A stretch of 64,000 nucleotides of DNA from Alteriqipengyuania bathyomarina_B (GTDB lineage: Bacteria; Pseudomonadota; Alphaproteobacteria; Sphingomonadales; Sphingomonadaceae), in NCBI RefSeq assembly GCF_038594605.1, contig NZ_JBCFZM010000001.1, positions 372,001 to 436,000 on the forward strand. Direction: 5' to 3'. The number at the start of each line of letters is the position of its first letter. Position 1 is the first letter of the stretch. Shown in pieces: positions 17,683 to 26,638 of the stretch. The position numbers and the translations under genes are program-made. Below the pieces are notes generated by a model. The model did not search any database, was not told the DNA's origin, and saw only the letters and a list, made by a program, of their open reading frames with translations.

Positions 17683-18501
17683 GTGACCGACATCGCCCCC
17701 GAGATTGGGTACGCCAAGCTTAACCTGGCGCTGCATGTCCGAAAGCGGCGCGAGGATGGCTATCACGAGCTCGAAACGCTGTTCGCCTTTTGCGAGCATG
17801 GCGATGTGCTGAGCGTTGAGCCTGCGCTGCGCGACGAAGTGCGCACGGTAGGCGAGTTCGGTGGCCATGTGGGCGATCCGGGCGACAACCTCGTCGCGCG
17901 GGCATTAAGCGCCCTGCCGCATCCCGATGGCCTGTCGATCACGCTCGAAAAGAACCTCCCCGTCGCCGCAGGGCTGGGCGGCGGCTCGGCGGATGCAGGC
18001 GCGGTGTTCCGGCTGGTCGAACAGCTCCACGGCCTGCCCGACGACTGGCAGGATCGCGCGCTGAAGCTTGGCGCGGATGTGCCCGCATGCGTGCGCTCAG
18101 AAATGGCAGTCGGCCGCGGGGTGGGGGAGGAGCTTGCGCCGCTCGACAACGACCTGAGCGGTACGCCCGTGCTGCTCGTCAATCCGCGGATCGCGCTCTC
18201 GACCGGTCCGGTGTTCGCCGCATGGGACCAGTTCGATCGCGGGCCGCTCCCCGAAGGGACTGCGCGCGAAATGGCGCTGGAGGGCCGCAACGATCTCGAA
18301 GAGCCTGCGATCTCGATCTGCCCAACCATCGCCCAGGTGCTGCGCTCGCTAGGCGCCACCTCGCCGATGCTCGCCCGCATGTCCGGCTCGGGCGCGACCT
18401 GCTTTGCGCTCTACGAGGACACCGAGCTGCGCGACGCTGCCGAGCGCGAGATCGCGCTGCGCCAGCCGGGGTGGTGGCGGATGGCGACAGTTCTTAGATA
18501 G
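17683..18501 (+). CDS. ispE: 4-diphosphocytidyl-2-C-methyl-D-erythritol kinase (IspE)
   Basis: GHMP kinase of the MEP isoprenoid pathway that phosphorylates CDP-methylerythritol. Visible features are the N-terminal YAKLNLALHVRKRREDGYHELETLF, the ATP-binding glycine motif PVAAGLGGGSADAGA (about residues 97-111) and the C-terminal MSGSGATCFAL. 272 residues. The start is GTG at 17683 with tgaggga upstream. It lies 6 bp before the next gene, an N-formylglutamate amidohydrolase-like gene. Confidence 0.96.
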   Translation: MTDIAPEIGYAKLNLALHVRKRREDGYHELETLFAFCEHGDVLSVEPALRDEVRTVGEFGGHVGDPGDNLVARALSALPHPDGLSITLEKNLPVAAGLGGGSADAGAVFRLVEQLHGLPDDWQDRALKLGADVPACVRSEMAVGRGVGEELAPLDNDLSGTPVLLVNPRIALSTGPVFAAWDQFDRGPLPEGTAREMALEGRNDLEEPAISICPTIAQVLRSLGATSPMLARMSGSGATCFALYEDTELRDAAEREIALRQPGWWRMATVLR

Positions 18502-18507
18502 GCGCGC

Positions 18508-19230
18508 ATGACAGACGCACCTTTTCGCCAGATCGGCACTCCCAGGCGAGGCGGCATCATCGCGATTGCCGACCACGCCAGCAATTTCGTACCCGACGAC
18601 ATCGAGCTCGGCATTCCGGCCGAGCTGATGGACCAGCATATCGCGATCGATATCGGCACAGCCGGGGTGGCCGAGCGGCTGGCACGCAAGCATGGCATCG
18701 CGGCGCAGATCGCGCAGGTCAGCCGCCTCGTGATCGATCTCCACCGCAACGAGGGGGATGATGCGCTGGTGGTCGCGTCGAGCGACGGGCACACGATCCC
18801 CGGCAATATTGGTGCGAATATTGAGCGCCGCACCGCACTTTACCACCGCCCCTACCACGAGGCTTTCGCTGCGATGGTCGCCGAGGCGCAGCCCGCGCTG
18901 ATCCTCGCCATTCACAGCTTCACGCCGGAGATGGCCTCGACCGGCGAGCAGCGCCCGTGGGACGTCGGCCTGCTCTATAACCAGGACGATCGCGCCGCGC
19001 GGGTCGCCATCGACTCTTTCACCGCCATGGGCTTCACGGTGGGCGACAACGAGCCCTATTCGGGCAAGCAGCTCAATGCGACGATGGATCGTCATGCCGA
19101 AGCGAACGGTATCCCCTACCTGACCATCGAGCTGCGGCAGGACCTGGTTGCCCGCAAGAGCCATCAGGCGGTGTGGGCGGACCGGATCGCAAAGGTCGCG
19201 CAAGACGTGCTGGCGACGCTGGCAACCTAA
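18508..19230 (+). CDS. N-formylglutamate amidohydrolase family protein
   Basis: Zn-dependent amidohydrolase-like fold of the FGase family (240 residues). Conserved stretches include IAIADHASNFVPD (metal-binding HxS region), VIDLHRNEGDDALV, ALILAIHSFTPEM and YLTIELRQDLV. In characterised members the reaction is N-formyl-L-glutamate to glutamate and formate in histidine degradation, but no hut genes are present here, so the natural substrate is uncertain. The start is 6 bp after the ispE stop, consistent with one operon. Confidence 0.87.
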   Translation: MTDAPFRQIGTPRRGGIIAIADHASNFVPDDIELGIPAELMDQHIAIDIGTAGVAERLARKHGIAAQIAQVSRLVIDLHRNEGDDALVVASSDGHTIPGNIGANIERRTALYHRPYHEAFAAMVAEAQPALILAIHSFTPEMASTGEQRPWDVGLLYNQDDRAARVAIDSFTAMGFTVGDNEPYSGKQLNATMDRHAEANGIPYLTIELRQDLVARKSHQAVWADRIAKVAQDVLATLAT

Positions 19231-19281
19231 TAATTACTTTTTGCAGGTAATACCGGTCGCTCTCCGGGTCGCAGGAGACGA

Positions 19282-19680
19282 TTGAAAGACATGCCTATGC
19301 GAATTGCCTGTGTTTTTACCGTCGCGGGCCTCGCATTCGCGACGGCGGGCTGCGATGGCAATGTCGCGGCCAGCACAGGTGCCGATCAGGCGGCAAACTC
19401 CGCCTCATCGGGAGATGCCGCTTTCGCCATACCCTGCGCGCTGGGCGGAGCATCCGCCTTCGAGAGCACCTGCAATGTGGAGCGTCGCGAAGTCGATGAC
19501 GCAATGCTGCTCACGGTGATCCATCCCGATGGCGGTTTCCGCCGTTTCGAGCAATTGCCGGACGGTGCCGGGCTCGCAGCGGTTGCAGGCGCGGACGAGG
19601 TGACGCAAAGCCTCAGCGGTGACACACTCGAAATCGCCCTCGTCGGAAACCGTTACCGCTTCCCCGCCACGCGCAAATAG
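19282..19680 (+). CDS. Small lipoprotein (132 aa)
   Basis: Not recognised beyond being a lipoprotein. The N-terminus has a signal sequence ending in a lipobox-like FATAGC, so the cysteine near residue 24 is probably lipidated. The mature part has two more cysteines (IPCALGG, ESTCNVER) that may pair. The longest start is TTG 19282 close to aggaga; ATG 19291 or 19297 are alternatives and do not affect the lipobox. The next gene's apparent start lies inside its 3' end. Confidence 0.75.
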   Translation: MKDMPMRIACVFTVAGLAFATAGCDGNVAASTGADQAANSASSGDAAFAIPCALGGASAFESTCNVERREVDDAMLLTVIHPDGGFRRFEQLPDGAGLAAVAGADEVTQSLSGDTLEIALVGNRYRFPATRK

Positions 19681-21067
19681 CGCGCCCGGCCAGATTCTCA
19701 CCACAGCGCAGATGCGCGATGCCGAAGCCGCGTTGTACGAAAGCGGGGTGGAGGAATGGACGCTGATGCAGCGTGCAGGCCACGGCGCGGCCGACTGGAT
19801 CGCGCGGGCTTCGGCAGGCAATCTAGTGACCATTCTGTGCGGCCCCGGGAATAATGGCGGCGACGGCTATGTCGCTGCGGCTGCCCTCAAGGCCCGCGGC
19901 GTACCGGTGCGGGTAGTCGCGCCGATCGAGCCCAAGACCGAGCAGGCGAAGCGCGCTGCGGCCACCTTCGATGGCGAGGTACTCGATCATGCGGCGGGCT
20001 CGCACGGCGCAGTCTTCGTCGATGCACTGTTCGGGATCGGCCTGGCGCGGCCTGTGTCTGACGATCTGCGTAGGTTACTGACCGATTTGCGGGCCTCGCA
20101 CAGCCTTGCGGTCGCGCTGGATGTGCCGAGCGGGGTCGATGCCGACACCGGAGCGTGCCCCGACGATCTGCCGTCCTACGACCTGACGCTATCCTTTGGC
20201 GCCTGGAAACCGGCGCATTTCACGGGTGACGCGCTCGCAAAGCTCGGTGTGGTGCGGCTGGTCGATATCGACGTGCCCGATTGCGGCGGGAACCTGCGCC
20301 TGAGCGAGCCTGCGCGGCTCGCCGCGCCGGATTTCGCCACGCACAAATACCGCCGCGGGCTCGTCGCGGTGGTCGGTGGCGCGATGCCGGGCGCGAGCCT
20401 GATGACGGCGCGCGCCTGCGCTCTGGCGGGGGCTGGCTACGTCAAATGGATGAGCGACCACGATCATCCCGGCCATCCGCCCGATCTGGTAAAGGACGAC
20501 GCCCCTCTCGACGATGCGCTCGGCGACGATCGCATTTCGGCAATCGTGATCGGTCCGGGCCTCGGACGCGAGGATGACGCACAGGCCCGGCTGGAAGCCG
20601 TCCTCGCGGCAGGCAAGCCCGCCGTTCTCGATGCCGATGCGCTCAACCTGCTGACACCTGCCTTGCTGGAGAGCTGCGACGCCCCGATCCTGCTGACACC
20701 GCACGAGGGCGAGCTGGCGCGCCTGTGCGAGGCATTCGAGGTCGATGGCGAAACCAAGCGCGAGCGCGCTTCGGCGCTGGCCAAGGCTACGGGCTGCGCG
20801 GTGCTCGCCAAAGGGGCCGACACGCTGCTGGCGGTGGGCGAGGACCTGCGTTTCTTCACCCCCGCCACGCGCTGGCTATCGGTCGCCGGGAGCGGCGATG
20901 TGCTTGCCGGAATTGCCGCAGCACGGCTCGCAGTGACCGGCGATCTTGTGCAAGCCGCCTGCGAGGCGGTTCATCTGCACGGTCGTGCTGCTCGGATCGT
21001 CGGGGCGGGCTTTACCGCGACGATGCTGGCCGAGGCGGTTCATCCGGCGCTGGGGCAGATGCTATGA
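19619..21067 (+). CDS. Bifunctional NAD(P)HX epimerase / ADP-dependent NAD(P)HX dehydratase
   Basis: Repairs hydrated NAD(P)H. The N-terminal YjeF epimerase domain (about 25-225) shows ILTTAQMRDAEAAL, LMQRAG and CGPGNNGGDGYVAA. The C-terminal ribokinase-like dehydratase (about 240-480) shows VIGPGLGRED, AVLDADALNLL, LLTPHEGELARL and the SVAGSGDVLAGI active-site loop. The only usable start upstream of the domain is GTG 19619, which overlaps the preceding lipoprotein gene by 62 bp; ATG 19712 would cut into the epimerase N-terminus. The stop overlaps the next gene by ATGA. Confidence 0.93.
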   Translation: MTHSKSPSSETVTASPPRANSAPGQILTTAQMRDAEAALYESGVEEWTLMQRAGHGAADWIARASAGNLVTILCGPGNNGGDGYVAAAALKARGVPVRVVAPIEPKTEQAKRAAATFDGEVLDHAAGSHGAVFVDALFGIGLARPVSDDLRRLLTDLRASHSLAVALDVPSGVDADTGACPDDLPSYDLTLSFGAWKPAHFTGDALAKLGVVRLVDIDVPDCGGNLRLSEPARLAAPDFATHKYRRGLVAVVGGAMPGASLMTARACALAGAGYVKWMSDHDHPGHPPDLVKDDAPLDDALGDDRISAIVIGPGLGREDDAQARLEAVLAAGKPAVLDADALNLLTPALLESCDAPILLTPHEGELARLCEAFEVDGETKRERASALAKATGCAVLAKGADTLLAVGEDLRFFTPATRWLSVAGSGDVLAGIAAARLAVTGDLVQAACEAVHLHGRAARIVGAGFTATMLAEAVHPALGQML

Positions 21068-22257
21068 GCGAAGAGATTATCCGTATCGCGGCCAAGGGTG
21101 ACGGGCTGACCGAAAGCGGCCGCCATGTCGCGGGCACGGTTCCGGGCGACCGGGTGGAGGCTGATGGCACGATCCTGCCGGGGCCTCATCACGTTGGTCC
21201 GCCGTGCCGCCACTTTCCGCAATGCGGTGGGTGTCAGCTGCAGATGGCGGACGATGCGGCGCTGACGCGATTTGTTGGTGAGCGGGTGGCATTCGCGGCG
21301 GATTCGCAAGGCCTCACGCCCGAAACGCTCGCGCCGCCGCATCTCTCGCCTTCACGCACCCGTCGCCGCGCAACGCTCCATGCGCAGCGGGCAGGGAAGA
21401 AAATCCTGATCGGGTTCCGCGAGGGCGGTTCGCACCGGCTTATCGACATGGCCGAGTGCCACATCCTTGCGCCCGAACTCTTAGCACTGGTGGCGCCCCT
21501 GCGCTCGCTCCTCGGCCAATGGCCCGGCACACTCGCCGCGGATATCCAGCTGACCCGCGTCGATCAGGGCGTTGCAATGGAGATCAAGGGGATCTCGGCG
21601 GAGAACCTCGCCCAGACCGAGGGGCTGCTCGATTTCGCGCGGGCGCAATCGCTCGCGCGGCTATCGATCGACGAAGGCTTCGGGCCCGAGCCTGTGTGGG
21701 AACCCGAGCCCGCGACCGTCACGCTTGGCGGTACACCGGTCGCTTTTCCGCATGGGGCCTTCCTCCAGCCGACCGAGGATGGCGAGGCGGCGCTGCTCGC
21801 CGCCGCGAAGGAATGGTGCGGCGATGCGCGCTTCATTGCGGACCTGTTCGCAGGGCTGGGCACCTTCGCCTTCGCGCTGGCGGGACCGGCCAAGGTGCTG
21901 GCGGCCGAGGCGGATCGCGCCGCCCATCTCGCCTGCCAGTCGGCGGCCCGGCAGGCTGGCAAGCCGGTCCACGCGCTCCATCGCGACCTGTTCCGCGACC
22001 CCCTCACCGCCGCCGAAATCTCGAAGTTCGATTGCGTGCTGCTCGATCCGCCCAGAGCAGGCGCGCGCAATCAGGTAGACGAAATCGCGCAGAGCACCGT
22101 CAGCCGCATCGTCTATATCAGCTGCAATCCGCAGAGTTGGGCGCGCGATGCGCGGCGGCTTGCCGAGGGCGGTTTCCGGCTGAAGGAGCTGCGCCCGGTG
22201 GGCCAGTTCCGCTGGTCCACCCATGTCGAGCTGGCGAGCCTGCTCGTGCGCGATTAG
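21064..22257 (+). CDS. TrmA/RumA family RNA 5-methyluridine methyltransferase
   Basis: SAM-dependent methylation of a uridine in rRNA or tRNA. The Fe-S cysteines are C48, C54, C57 (CRHFPQCGGC) and C132 (AECHIL). The SAM-binding motif is DLFAGLGTFAFAL, the motif IV region is LLDPPRAGA and the catalytic nucleophile is C354 in ISCNPQSWARD. The N-terminal TRAM-like beta segment is short. 397 residues. It starts by ATGA overlap with the NAD(P)HX repair gene. The exact RNA target (RlmC/RlmD-like) cannot be read from the sequence. Its stop overlaps by 4 bp the convergent hydrolase gene. Confidence 0.91.
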   Translation: MSEEIIRIAAKGDGLTESGRHVAGTVPGDRVEADGTILPGPHHVGPPCRHFPQCGGCQLQMADDAALTRFVGERVAFAADSQGLTPETLAPPHLSPSRTRRRATLHAQRAGKKILIGFREGGSHRLIDMAECHILAPELLALVAPLRSLLGQWPGTLAADIQLTRVDQGVAMEIKGISAENLAQTEGLLDFARAQSLARLSIDEGFGPEPVWEPEPATVTLGGTPVAFPHGAFLQPTEDGEAALLAAAKEWCGDARFIADLFAGLGTFAFALAGPAKVLAAEADRAAHLACQSAARQAGKPVHALHRDLFRDPLTAAEISKFDCVLLDPPRAGARNQVDEIAQSTVSRIVYISCNPQSWARDARRLAEGGFRLKELRPVGQFRWSTHVELASLLVRD

Positions 22258-23033
22258 GCCCGCAGGGCCTCCAGAATGCGCTCTTCGAGCCACTCGCGTG
22301 AGGTCGTCTCTACGAAAGCATGGCTTGCGCCCGCGCAGCGCGAGATACGTTGATCGTCGGCGGGCCATGCCGCGTCGAAGACCTTCGCGGTACGGTCGGC
22401 CCCGGCCAGCAGGATATGCACCGGGCCATCGAACCTCTTGAGCCCCTTGTGCATTCGGGTCGCGAGATTGCTGGGGGGCGGCGCGGGGCGCATGGCCCGC
22501 ATCATCCCTCCGCCCAGCTTACGCAGGTTCACGCCTCCCCGAAGCAACCGTGCGACCTCGCGCGGATTGCGAAGCTTTTCGGCATAGCGCGCGCGAATAT
22601 CCTGCGGTGGCGGAGCGGAGTCCTTATCATCCTCGATCGTCCAGGGGTTCGACAGGATCAGCCCGTCGCATCCCGCGCCGCCCGCCAGCATCAAAGAGCT
22701 TGCCGCGTCGCAATTTCCCAGGCCGATCACCCGATTGACCTGCGGCGCAATGGCGCGAAACGCCTCCAGCGCGGCGCGGATATCGGGCTCGGAATCTTCG
22801 AAGCCGAGATTATCGCCCTCGCTGTCGCCAATTCCGCGCCGGTCGTAACGAAACACGGGAAAGCCACGCTTTGCGATCGAACGCGCCAGCTGGGTCTGTC
22901 CACGAAAAGCGCCGCTGCGGATTTCGTTGCCTCCGCTCACCAGCAGCAGTCCGGTGGTCAGCGGCGCGGTGTCGAGAGTCGCGGCGAGCGTGCTGCCCTC
23001 GCAATTGAAAGTGAGGTGAAGGCGGCTGCTCAT
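22254..23033 (-). CDS. Exosortase A system-associated hydrolase 1
   Basis: Alpha/beta-hydrolase-fold protein (259 residues) of the hydrolase-1 group that accompanies XrtA loci; reaction unknown. Family-like features are LLLVSGGNEIRSGAFRGQTQLARSIAKRG, the VFRYDRRGIGDSEGDN strand-loop, GLGNCDAASSLML at the nucleophile-elbow position (Cys/Asp instead of a classic GxSxG) and the GASHAFV histidine near the C-terminus. It starts by ATGA overlap with hydrolase 2, so the pair is co-translated. It is the last gene of the minus-strand arm of the XrtA locus. Confidence 0.9.
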   Translation of the reverse strand: MSSRLHLTFNCEGSTLAATLDTAPLTTGLLLVSGGNEIRSGAFRGQTQLARSIAKRGFPVFRYDRRGIGDSEGDNLGFEDSEPDIRAALEAFRAIAPQVNRVIGLGNCDAASSLMLAGGAGCDGLILSNPWTIEDDKDSAPPPQDIRARYAEKLRNPREVARLLRGGVNLRKLGGGMMRAMRPAPPPSNLATRMHKGLKRFDGPVHILLAGADRTAKVFDAAWPADDQRISRCAGASHAFVETTSREWLEERILEALRA

Positions 23034-23731
23034 GCGGCCTCTCTCATCGCGATGGCGATAATCGCGGCGAGCGCGTCGGCCTGCTTCGCGTCGTAATCGG
23101 GCTCCGCGCGCAGCCACAGCGGTCGACCGCCGACCGTTTCCTGATCGATCGCCGTCACGCCGTCCTCCCGGATGGAGACCTGCGCGGTTTCGAGTGCGGC
23201 GAACATTTGCGGGCCGAGGTGCCACCCGGCGAGGGTGACGCCATCGGTCCGCCCTTGCGCCTCGATCTGTTCACGGGTTTCCTCGGTGCCTGCCTCGCGG
23301 CTGGCGATGATCCGTGCGCGAATCATTGCGCGCAAAATCTTCACCCCGTCCTGCGGCGCATAGTCCCATCCCGGCAGGCCTGCAGGTCGCAGCATCGCGC
23401 CTCCGCGGATTGTAAGCACGCCGGTCGCGCGGAAATGCTCCGCCGCGGCTGCTGTGCCTTTGCGCCAGCCTTCAAGCGTCTGCTTGGCGAGCGGCGCGAC
23501 GCTTTCGTTGCAGCCGGGCAGATCGGGCAGAATCGCGTCGATGCCCGCTCCATCGAGCCGCCGCATCACTTCGACGATCTGACGGCGCAGCTTGTTCGCT
23601 TCGTCGAACAAGGGCGGGATCACCAGCAGGCGGGCGGCGCGCCCGCGATCGAACACCAGCGCGGCCTCGTTGCGCACAGCGCCATCATGCGTCGGGCACG
23701 GCCATTCGACGAATTTCATCGGAGTGGTCAC
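23030..23731 (-). CDS. Exosortase A system-associated hydrolase 2
   Basis: Second hydrolase of the XrtA-associated pair (233 residues). It shows ARLLVIPPLFDEANKLRRQIVEVMRRL and DAILPDLPGCNESVAPL near the N-terminus, then TIRGGAMLRPAG at the nucleophile-elbow position, where the usual serine is missing; WHLGPQMF is a further conserved patch. The substrate is unknown. The start is GTG 23731, with ATG 23719 as an alternative. It lies 12 bp after the acyl carrier protein gene and overlaps hydrolase 1 by ATGA. Confidence 0.88.
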   Translation of the reverse strand: MTTPMKFVEWPCPTHDGAVRNEAALVFDRGRAARLLVIPPLFDEANKLRRQIVEVMRRLDGAGIDAILPDLPGCNESVAPLAKQTLEGWRKGTAAAAEHFRATGVLTIRGGAMLRPAGLPGWDYAPQDGVKILRAMIRARIIASREAGTEETREQIEAQGRTDGVTLAGWHLGPQMFAALETAQVSIREDGVTAIDQETVGGRPLWLRAEPDYDAKQADALAAIIAIAMREAA

Positions 23732-23743
23732 GACCCGCCCACG

Positions 23744-24049
23744 TTACCGGGCGGCGGCTTTCGCTTCCGCGAGGGCGAGGAGGCCGCCGTAGGTTTCGAG
23801 ATGGTCGCCGTCGATCTCGTCATCCTCGATGATGATGTCGAAGCGGTCTTCCATCTCGGTCAGCAGGTCGGCGACCGCCTGGCTGTCGAGTTCCGGCAAA
23901 TGGCCGAAAAGCCCGCTTGCGGGGCTGAGATCGGCGGTGCGTTCTTCGGACAGGCCCAGCACATCGCGCAGGATGGCGCGAAGCGTCTGGTCAATCTCGG
24001 TCCGGGAAGGGCCGGTCGGGTCCGTCGGCGCTGAGGTCTGAGCGGTCAT
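23744..24049 (-). CDS. Acyl carrier protein of the exosortase A locus
   Basis: 101-residue carrier protein. The phosphopantetheine attachment serine is S56 in PELDSQAVADLLTEMEDRF, matching the carrier DS[LMQ] motif, with the typical helix III region IIIEDDEIDGDHLETYGGLLAL. It is separate from any fatty-acid synthesis genes and lies between a BioF2-like acyltransferase gene (35 bp) and hydrolase 2 (12 bp), facing an acyl-CoA ligase gene across the divergent promoter. A role as carrier for an acyl or aminoacyl group used by this locus is likely but not shown. Confidence 0.92.
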   Translation of the reverse strand: MTAQTSAPTDPTGPSRTEIDQTLRAILRDVLGLSEERTADLSPASGLFGHLPELDSQAVADLLTEMEDRFDIIIEDDEIDGDHLETYGGLLALAEAKAAAR

Positions 24050-24084
24050 TTTTACCGTAAAACTGTCGTGAAAGTGGCGGCTGC

Positions 24085-25053
24085 CTAGCGCTCGGGCCGC
24101 ACGCTGGCAAGGATCGAGCGAATCCGGCGCTTGGCGAGCGGCATCCAGGCCGCCGTTTGCACGGGATCGAGCGCGTCGAGCCGGTAGCGTGGGCGCACCT
24201 CTTCCATCCAGTCGGCCTTGTAGGCATCGCTGCCGGTGCCGAAGTCGACGAGCGAGACCTGGTCGCTATCGATCACGTATCTGAACAACTCGGCGGTTAG
24301 CGTGGTGCCTGGCGAAATCGGTTTTGCGCTTTCGAGATGTGCGAGCTTGTGGATGTAAGCCACTGAATTCTCGACAGTCCAGAACTGCGCAGCGACCGGG
24401 ACGCCATCCGCGCGCGCAATGCCCAGCCGGATACGACCCGCTGTGCCTTCGGCCTCGGCGAAGCGGCGCAGCAGATCGGCTTCGTCCTCGCTCGGCTTCC
24501 AGCTCTCGGCGTAGATGTTTTCGTATTCCTGCCACATAGATGCGTCGAAATGCTCGAGAATTTCGATGTCGACCTTCTTCGCCTTGCGCTTGTAGGTCGT
24601 GCGCATCTTGCCCGGCCGGGCGGCCCAGTATTCGGCAAAGCTTCGGCCATCGACGCGCAGAACATGATTCTCGTCGCATTGCTCCAGAGCGACCGCCCAG
24701 CCGGCAGCGCGAAAAGCGCGCGCGAGCCGTGAAGCAGAGCCATCCTCGTCAGGAAGGGGAGCCAGTGTCACACGCGGCGCCTCGCGTTTCAGATCGCGTG
24801 CGAGTTGGGTGAGCAGGGCATCGCTTTCGCTCCCTGCGCCGACGTCGGGCCGCCAGGTGAAGGCATACCAGTTGCGAAGCGCCTCGAACCCGCCCTTGGT
24901 GCGGTTGAGAGCCATTGATGCACGCTTGTTCCCCGCCTCTGCGCATTTGAACACCGCGCTGGGCCGTGTCTCCGCGAGCAGCGCAAACCATTCCGGCCGG
25001 TCGAAAGGAGATTGCGGCGCAGGCCCACAGGCTAGCGACTGTGCGGCTTGCAC
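24085..25053 (-). CDS. GNAT/BioF2-like acyltransferase of the exosortase A locus
   Basis: 322-residue protein with the BioF2/CelD-like acetyltransferase fold: KMRTTYKRKAKKVDIEILEHFD, YENIYAESWKPSEDEADLLRRFAEAEG, GVPVAAQFWTVENSVAYIHKLAHLESAKPISPGTTLTAELFRYVID and a VDFGTGSDAYKADWM region typical of the group. It probably transfers an acyl or aminoacyl group to a sugar or lipid. The start is GTG 25053, because a perfect AAGGAGG lies 8 bp upstream; longer frames run into the divergent gene. First gene of the minus arm. Confidence 0.86.
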   Translation of the reverse strand: MQAAQSLACGPAPQSPFDRPEWFALLAETRPSAVFKCAEAGNKRASMALNRTKGGFEALRNWYAFTWRPDVGAGSESDALLTQLARDLKREAPRVTLAPLPDEDGSASRLARAFRAAGWAVALEQCDENHVLRVDGRSFAEYWAARPGKMRTTYKRKAKKVDIEILEHFDASMWQEYENIYAESWKPSEDEADLLRRFAEAEGTAGRIRLGIARADGVPVAAQFWTVENSVAYIHKLAHLESAKPISPGTTLTAELFRYVIDSDQVSLVDFGTGSDAYKADWMEEVRPRYRLDALDPVQTAAWMPLAKRRIRSILASVRPER

Positions 25054-25061
25054 ATTGGTAA

Positions 25062-25068
25062 CCTCCTT
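25062..25068 (-). promoter_or_regulatory. Strong ribosome binding site AAGGAGG setting a GTG start
   Basis: The minus strand reads AAGGAGG, complementary to the 16S 3' end, then 8 bases and GTG at 25053. An ATG one base earlier is in another frame. This decides the start of the acyltransferase gene and leaves 64 bp between it and the divergent ligase gene at 25118, so both promoters must share that space or overlap the coding regions. Confidence 0.75.
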
Positions 25069-25117
25069 GTGATAGCCACCCGTTTCTGCATTCACGAGGC
25101 CCGAAACTCCTTCTTCC

Positions 25118-26638
25118 ATGACCCAGCCCGACCCGACCCCTTTTCCGATCGACCATGTGATCGAACGCGGCGCGGATGCGGACCCTGCGCTGGTCCTGCG
25201 CGACCGCACCCTTAGCTACGCGGCCTTAAGAACCCGTGTCGGCGAGTTGGCGGCATGGCTGCAGGCTCAGGTTCCGCAGCCCGGAGCACGGGTGGCGTCA
25301 TGGGGCGCGAAAGGCGAATTGACGTGTCTGCTGCCCATCGCTGCCCCGCGCGCTGGACTGGTGCACGTGCCGATCAATCCCATGCTCAAGCGGGCACAGG
25401 TTGCACATATCCTGGCCGATAGCGGCGCTTCGCTGCTCGTGGGGACGCCCGCGCGATTGGCGACGCTGGAGCAGGCCGACGCGCCCGGCGGTTGCAAGAT
25501 CGTGGAAGAGGCTCTCGCGCTCCAAGCGGCATCCGATTTCTACGCCATGCCGCCATCCGAGGCCGATCCGCAGAGCATCGCCGCGATCCTCTATACCAGC
25601 GGTTCGACCGGTAAGCCGAAAGGCGTCGTGCTGAGCCATGCGAATCTGTGGCTCGGCGCGGTCAGCGTGGCGCACTACCTCAAACTAGCGCGCAAAGACG
25701 TAGTGCTGGCGGTGCTGCCGCTCGCGTTCGATTACGGCCAGAACCAGCTGCTCTCGAGCTGGTATGCGGGTGGCAGCGTCGCTCCGCTCGATTACCTGAT
25801 GCCGCGCGACGTCACCAAGGCGGTGGTAAAGCATGGCGTCACCACGCTCGCTGCGGTGCCGCCACTCTGGCGCCAATTGGTCGAGGCGAAGTGGGAGAAT
25901 GGAGCGGGCGACAGCCTCAGGCGCTTGACCAATTCGGGTGGCGCGCTGACGCCGGACCTGATCGACGCGATGCAAAAGACCTGGCCGCGGGCGGATATTT
26001 TCCCGATGTACGGGCTGACCGAAGCTTTCCGGTCCACCTTCCTCGATCCCTCGCTGGTCGCGACGCATCCTAGCTCGATGGGCACTGCGGTGCCCTTCGC
26101 CGAGGTGCTGGTGGTCGACGAAACGGGCGGACCCGCCGAACCGGGCGAAGAGGGCGAACTGGTCCATTGCGGGCCATTGGTTGCACAAGGCTATTGGCAA
26201 GACGAGGTTCGCACGGCTGAGCGGTTCAAGCCAGCACCAGCGCACTCCGAATATGGCGGCACTGCGGTATGGTCGGGCGACTATGTCCGCCGCAGCGAGG
26301 AGGGGCTGCTGTTTTTCGTCGGACGGCGTGACGCCATGATCAAGAGCGCTGGCAACCGGATTAGTCCGCAGGAGATCGAGGATGCGGCACTGGCCACCGG
26401 CCTCGTCGCCGATGCGGTCGCGTTCGGCATCCCCGATGCCAAGCTCGGCCAGGCGGTCCATCTGGTGGTGCGCGGCGATGGCGAGGCTGACGCGCTTGCC
26501 GCTTCGCTCAAGCGCGATCTGCCCAGCTTCATGCAGCCCCACGCGATCGAATGGCGCGAAACCCTCCCGCTCAACCCCAACGGGAAGATCGACCGGACTG
26601 CGCTGTTTCGCGAAATTTCGGAAAGGACCGCCGCATGA
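25118..26638 (+). CDS. Acyl-CoA ligase (AMP-forming), exosortase A system-associated
   Basis: ANL-superfamily ligase, 506 residues, of the group found in XrtA loci. The ATP-binding loop is LYTSGSTGKPKGVVLSH, the adenine site FPMYGLTEAFRSTF, the hinge VWSGDYVRRSEEGLLFFVGRRDAMIKSAGNRIS and the A10 lysine region LPLNPNGKIDRTALF. It could load an acid onto the locus's acyl carrier protein (inference); family members are classed as ligases without a proven substrate. The stop overlaps the decarboxylase start by ATGA. Confidence 0.91.
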   Translation: MTQPDPTPFPIDHVIERGADADPALVLRDRTLSYAALRTRVGELAAWLQAQVPQPGARVASWGAKGELTCLLPIAAPRAGLVHVPINPMLKRAQVAHILADSGASLLVGTPARLATLEQADAPGGCKIVEEALALQAASDFYAMPPSEADPQSIAAILYTSGSTGKPKGVVLSHANLWLGAVSVAHYLKLARKDVVLAVLPLAFDYGQNQLLSSWYAGGSVAPLDYLMPRDVTKAVVKHGVTTLAAVPPLWRQLVEAKWENGAGDSLRRLTNSGGALTPDLIDAMQKTWPRADIFPMYGLTEAFRSTFLDPSLVATHPSSMGTAVPFAEVLVVDETGGPAEPGEEGELVHCGPLVAQGYWQDEVRTAERFKPAPAHSEYGGTAVWSGDYVRRSEEGLLFFVGRRDAMIKSAGNRISPQEIEDAALATGLVADAVAFGIPDAKLGQAVHLVVRGDGEADALAASLKRDLPSFMQPHAIEWRETLPLNPNGKIDRTALFREISERTAA

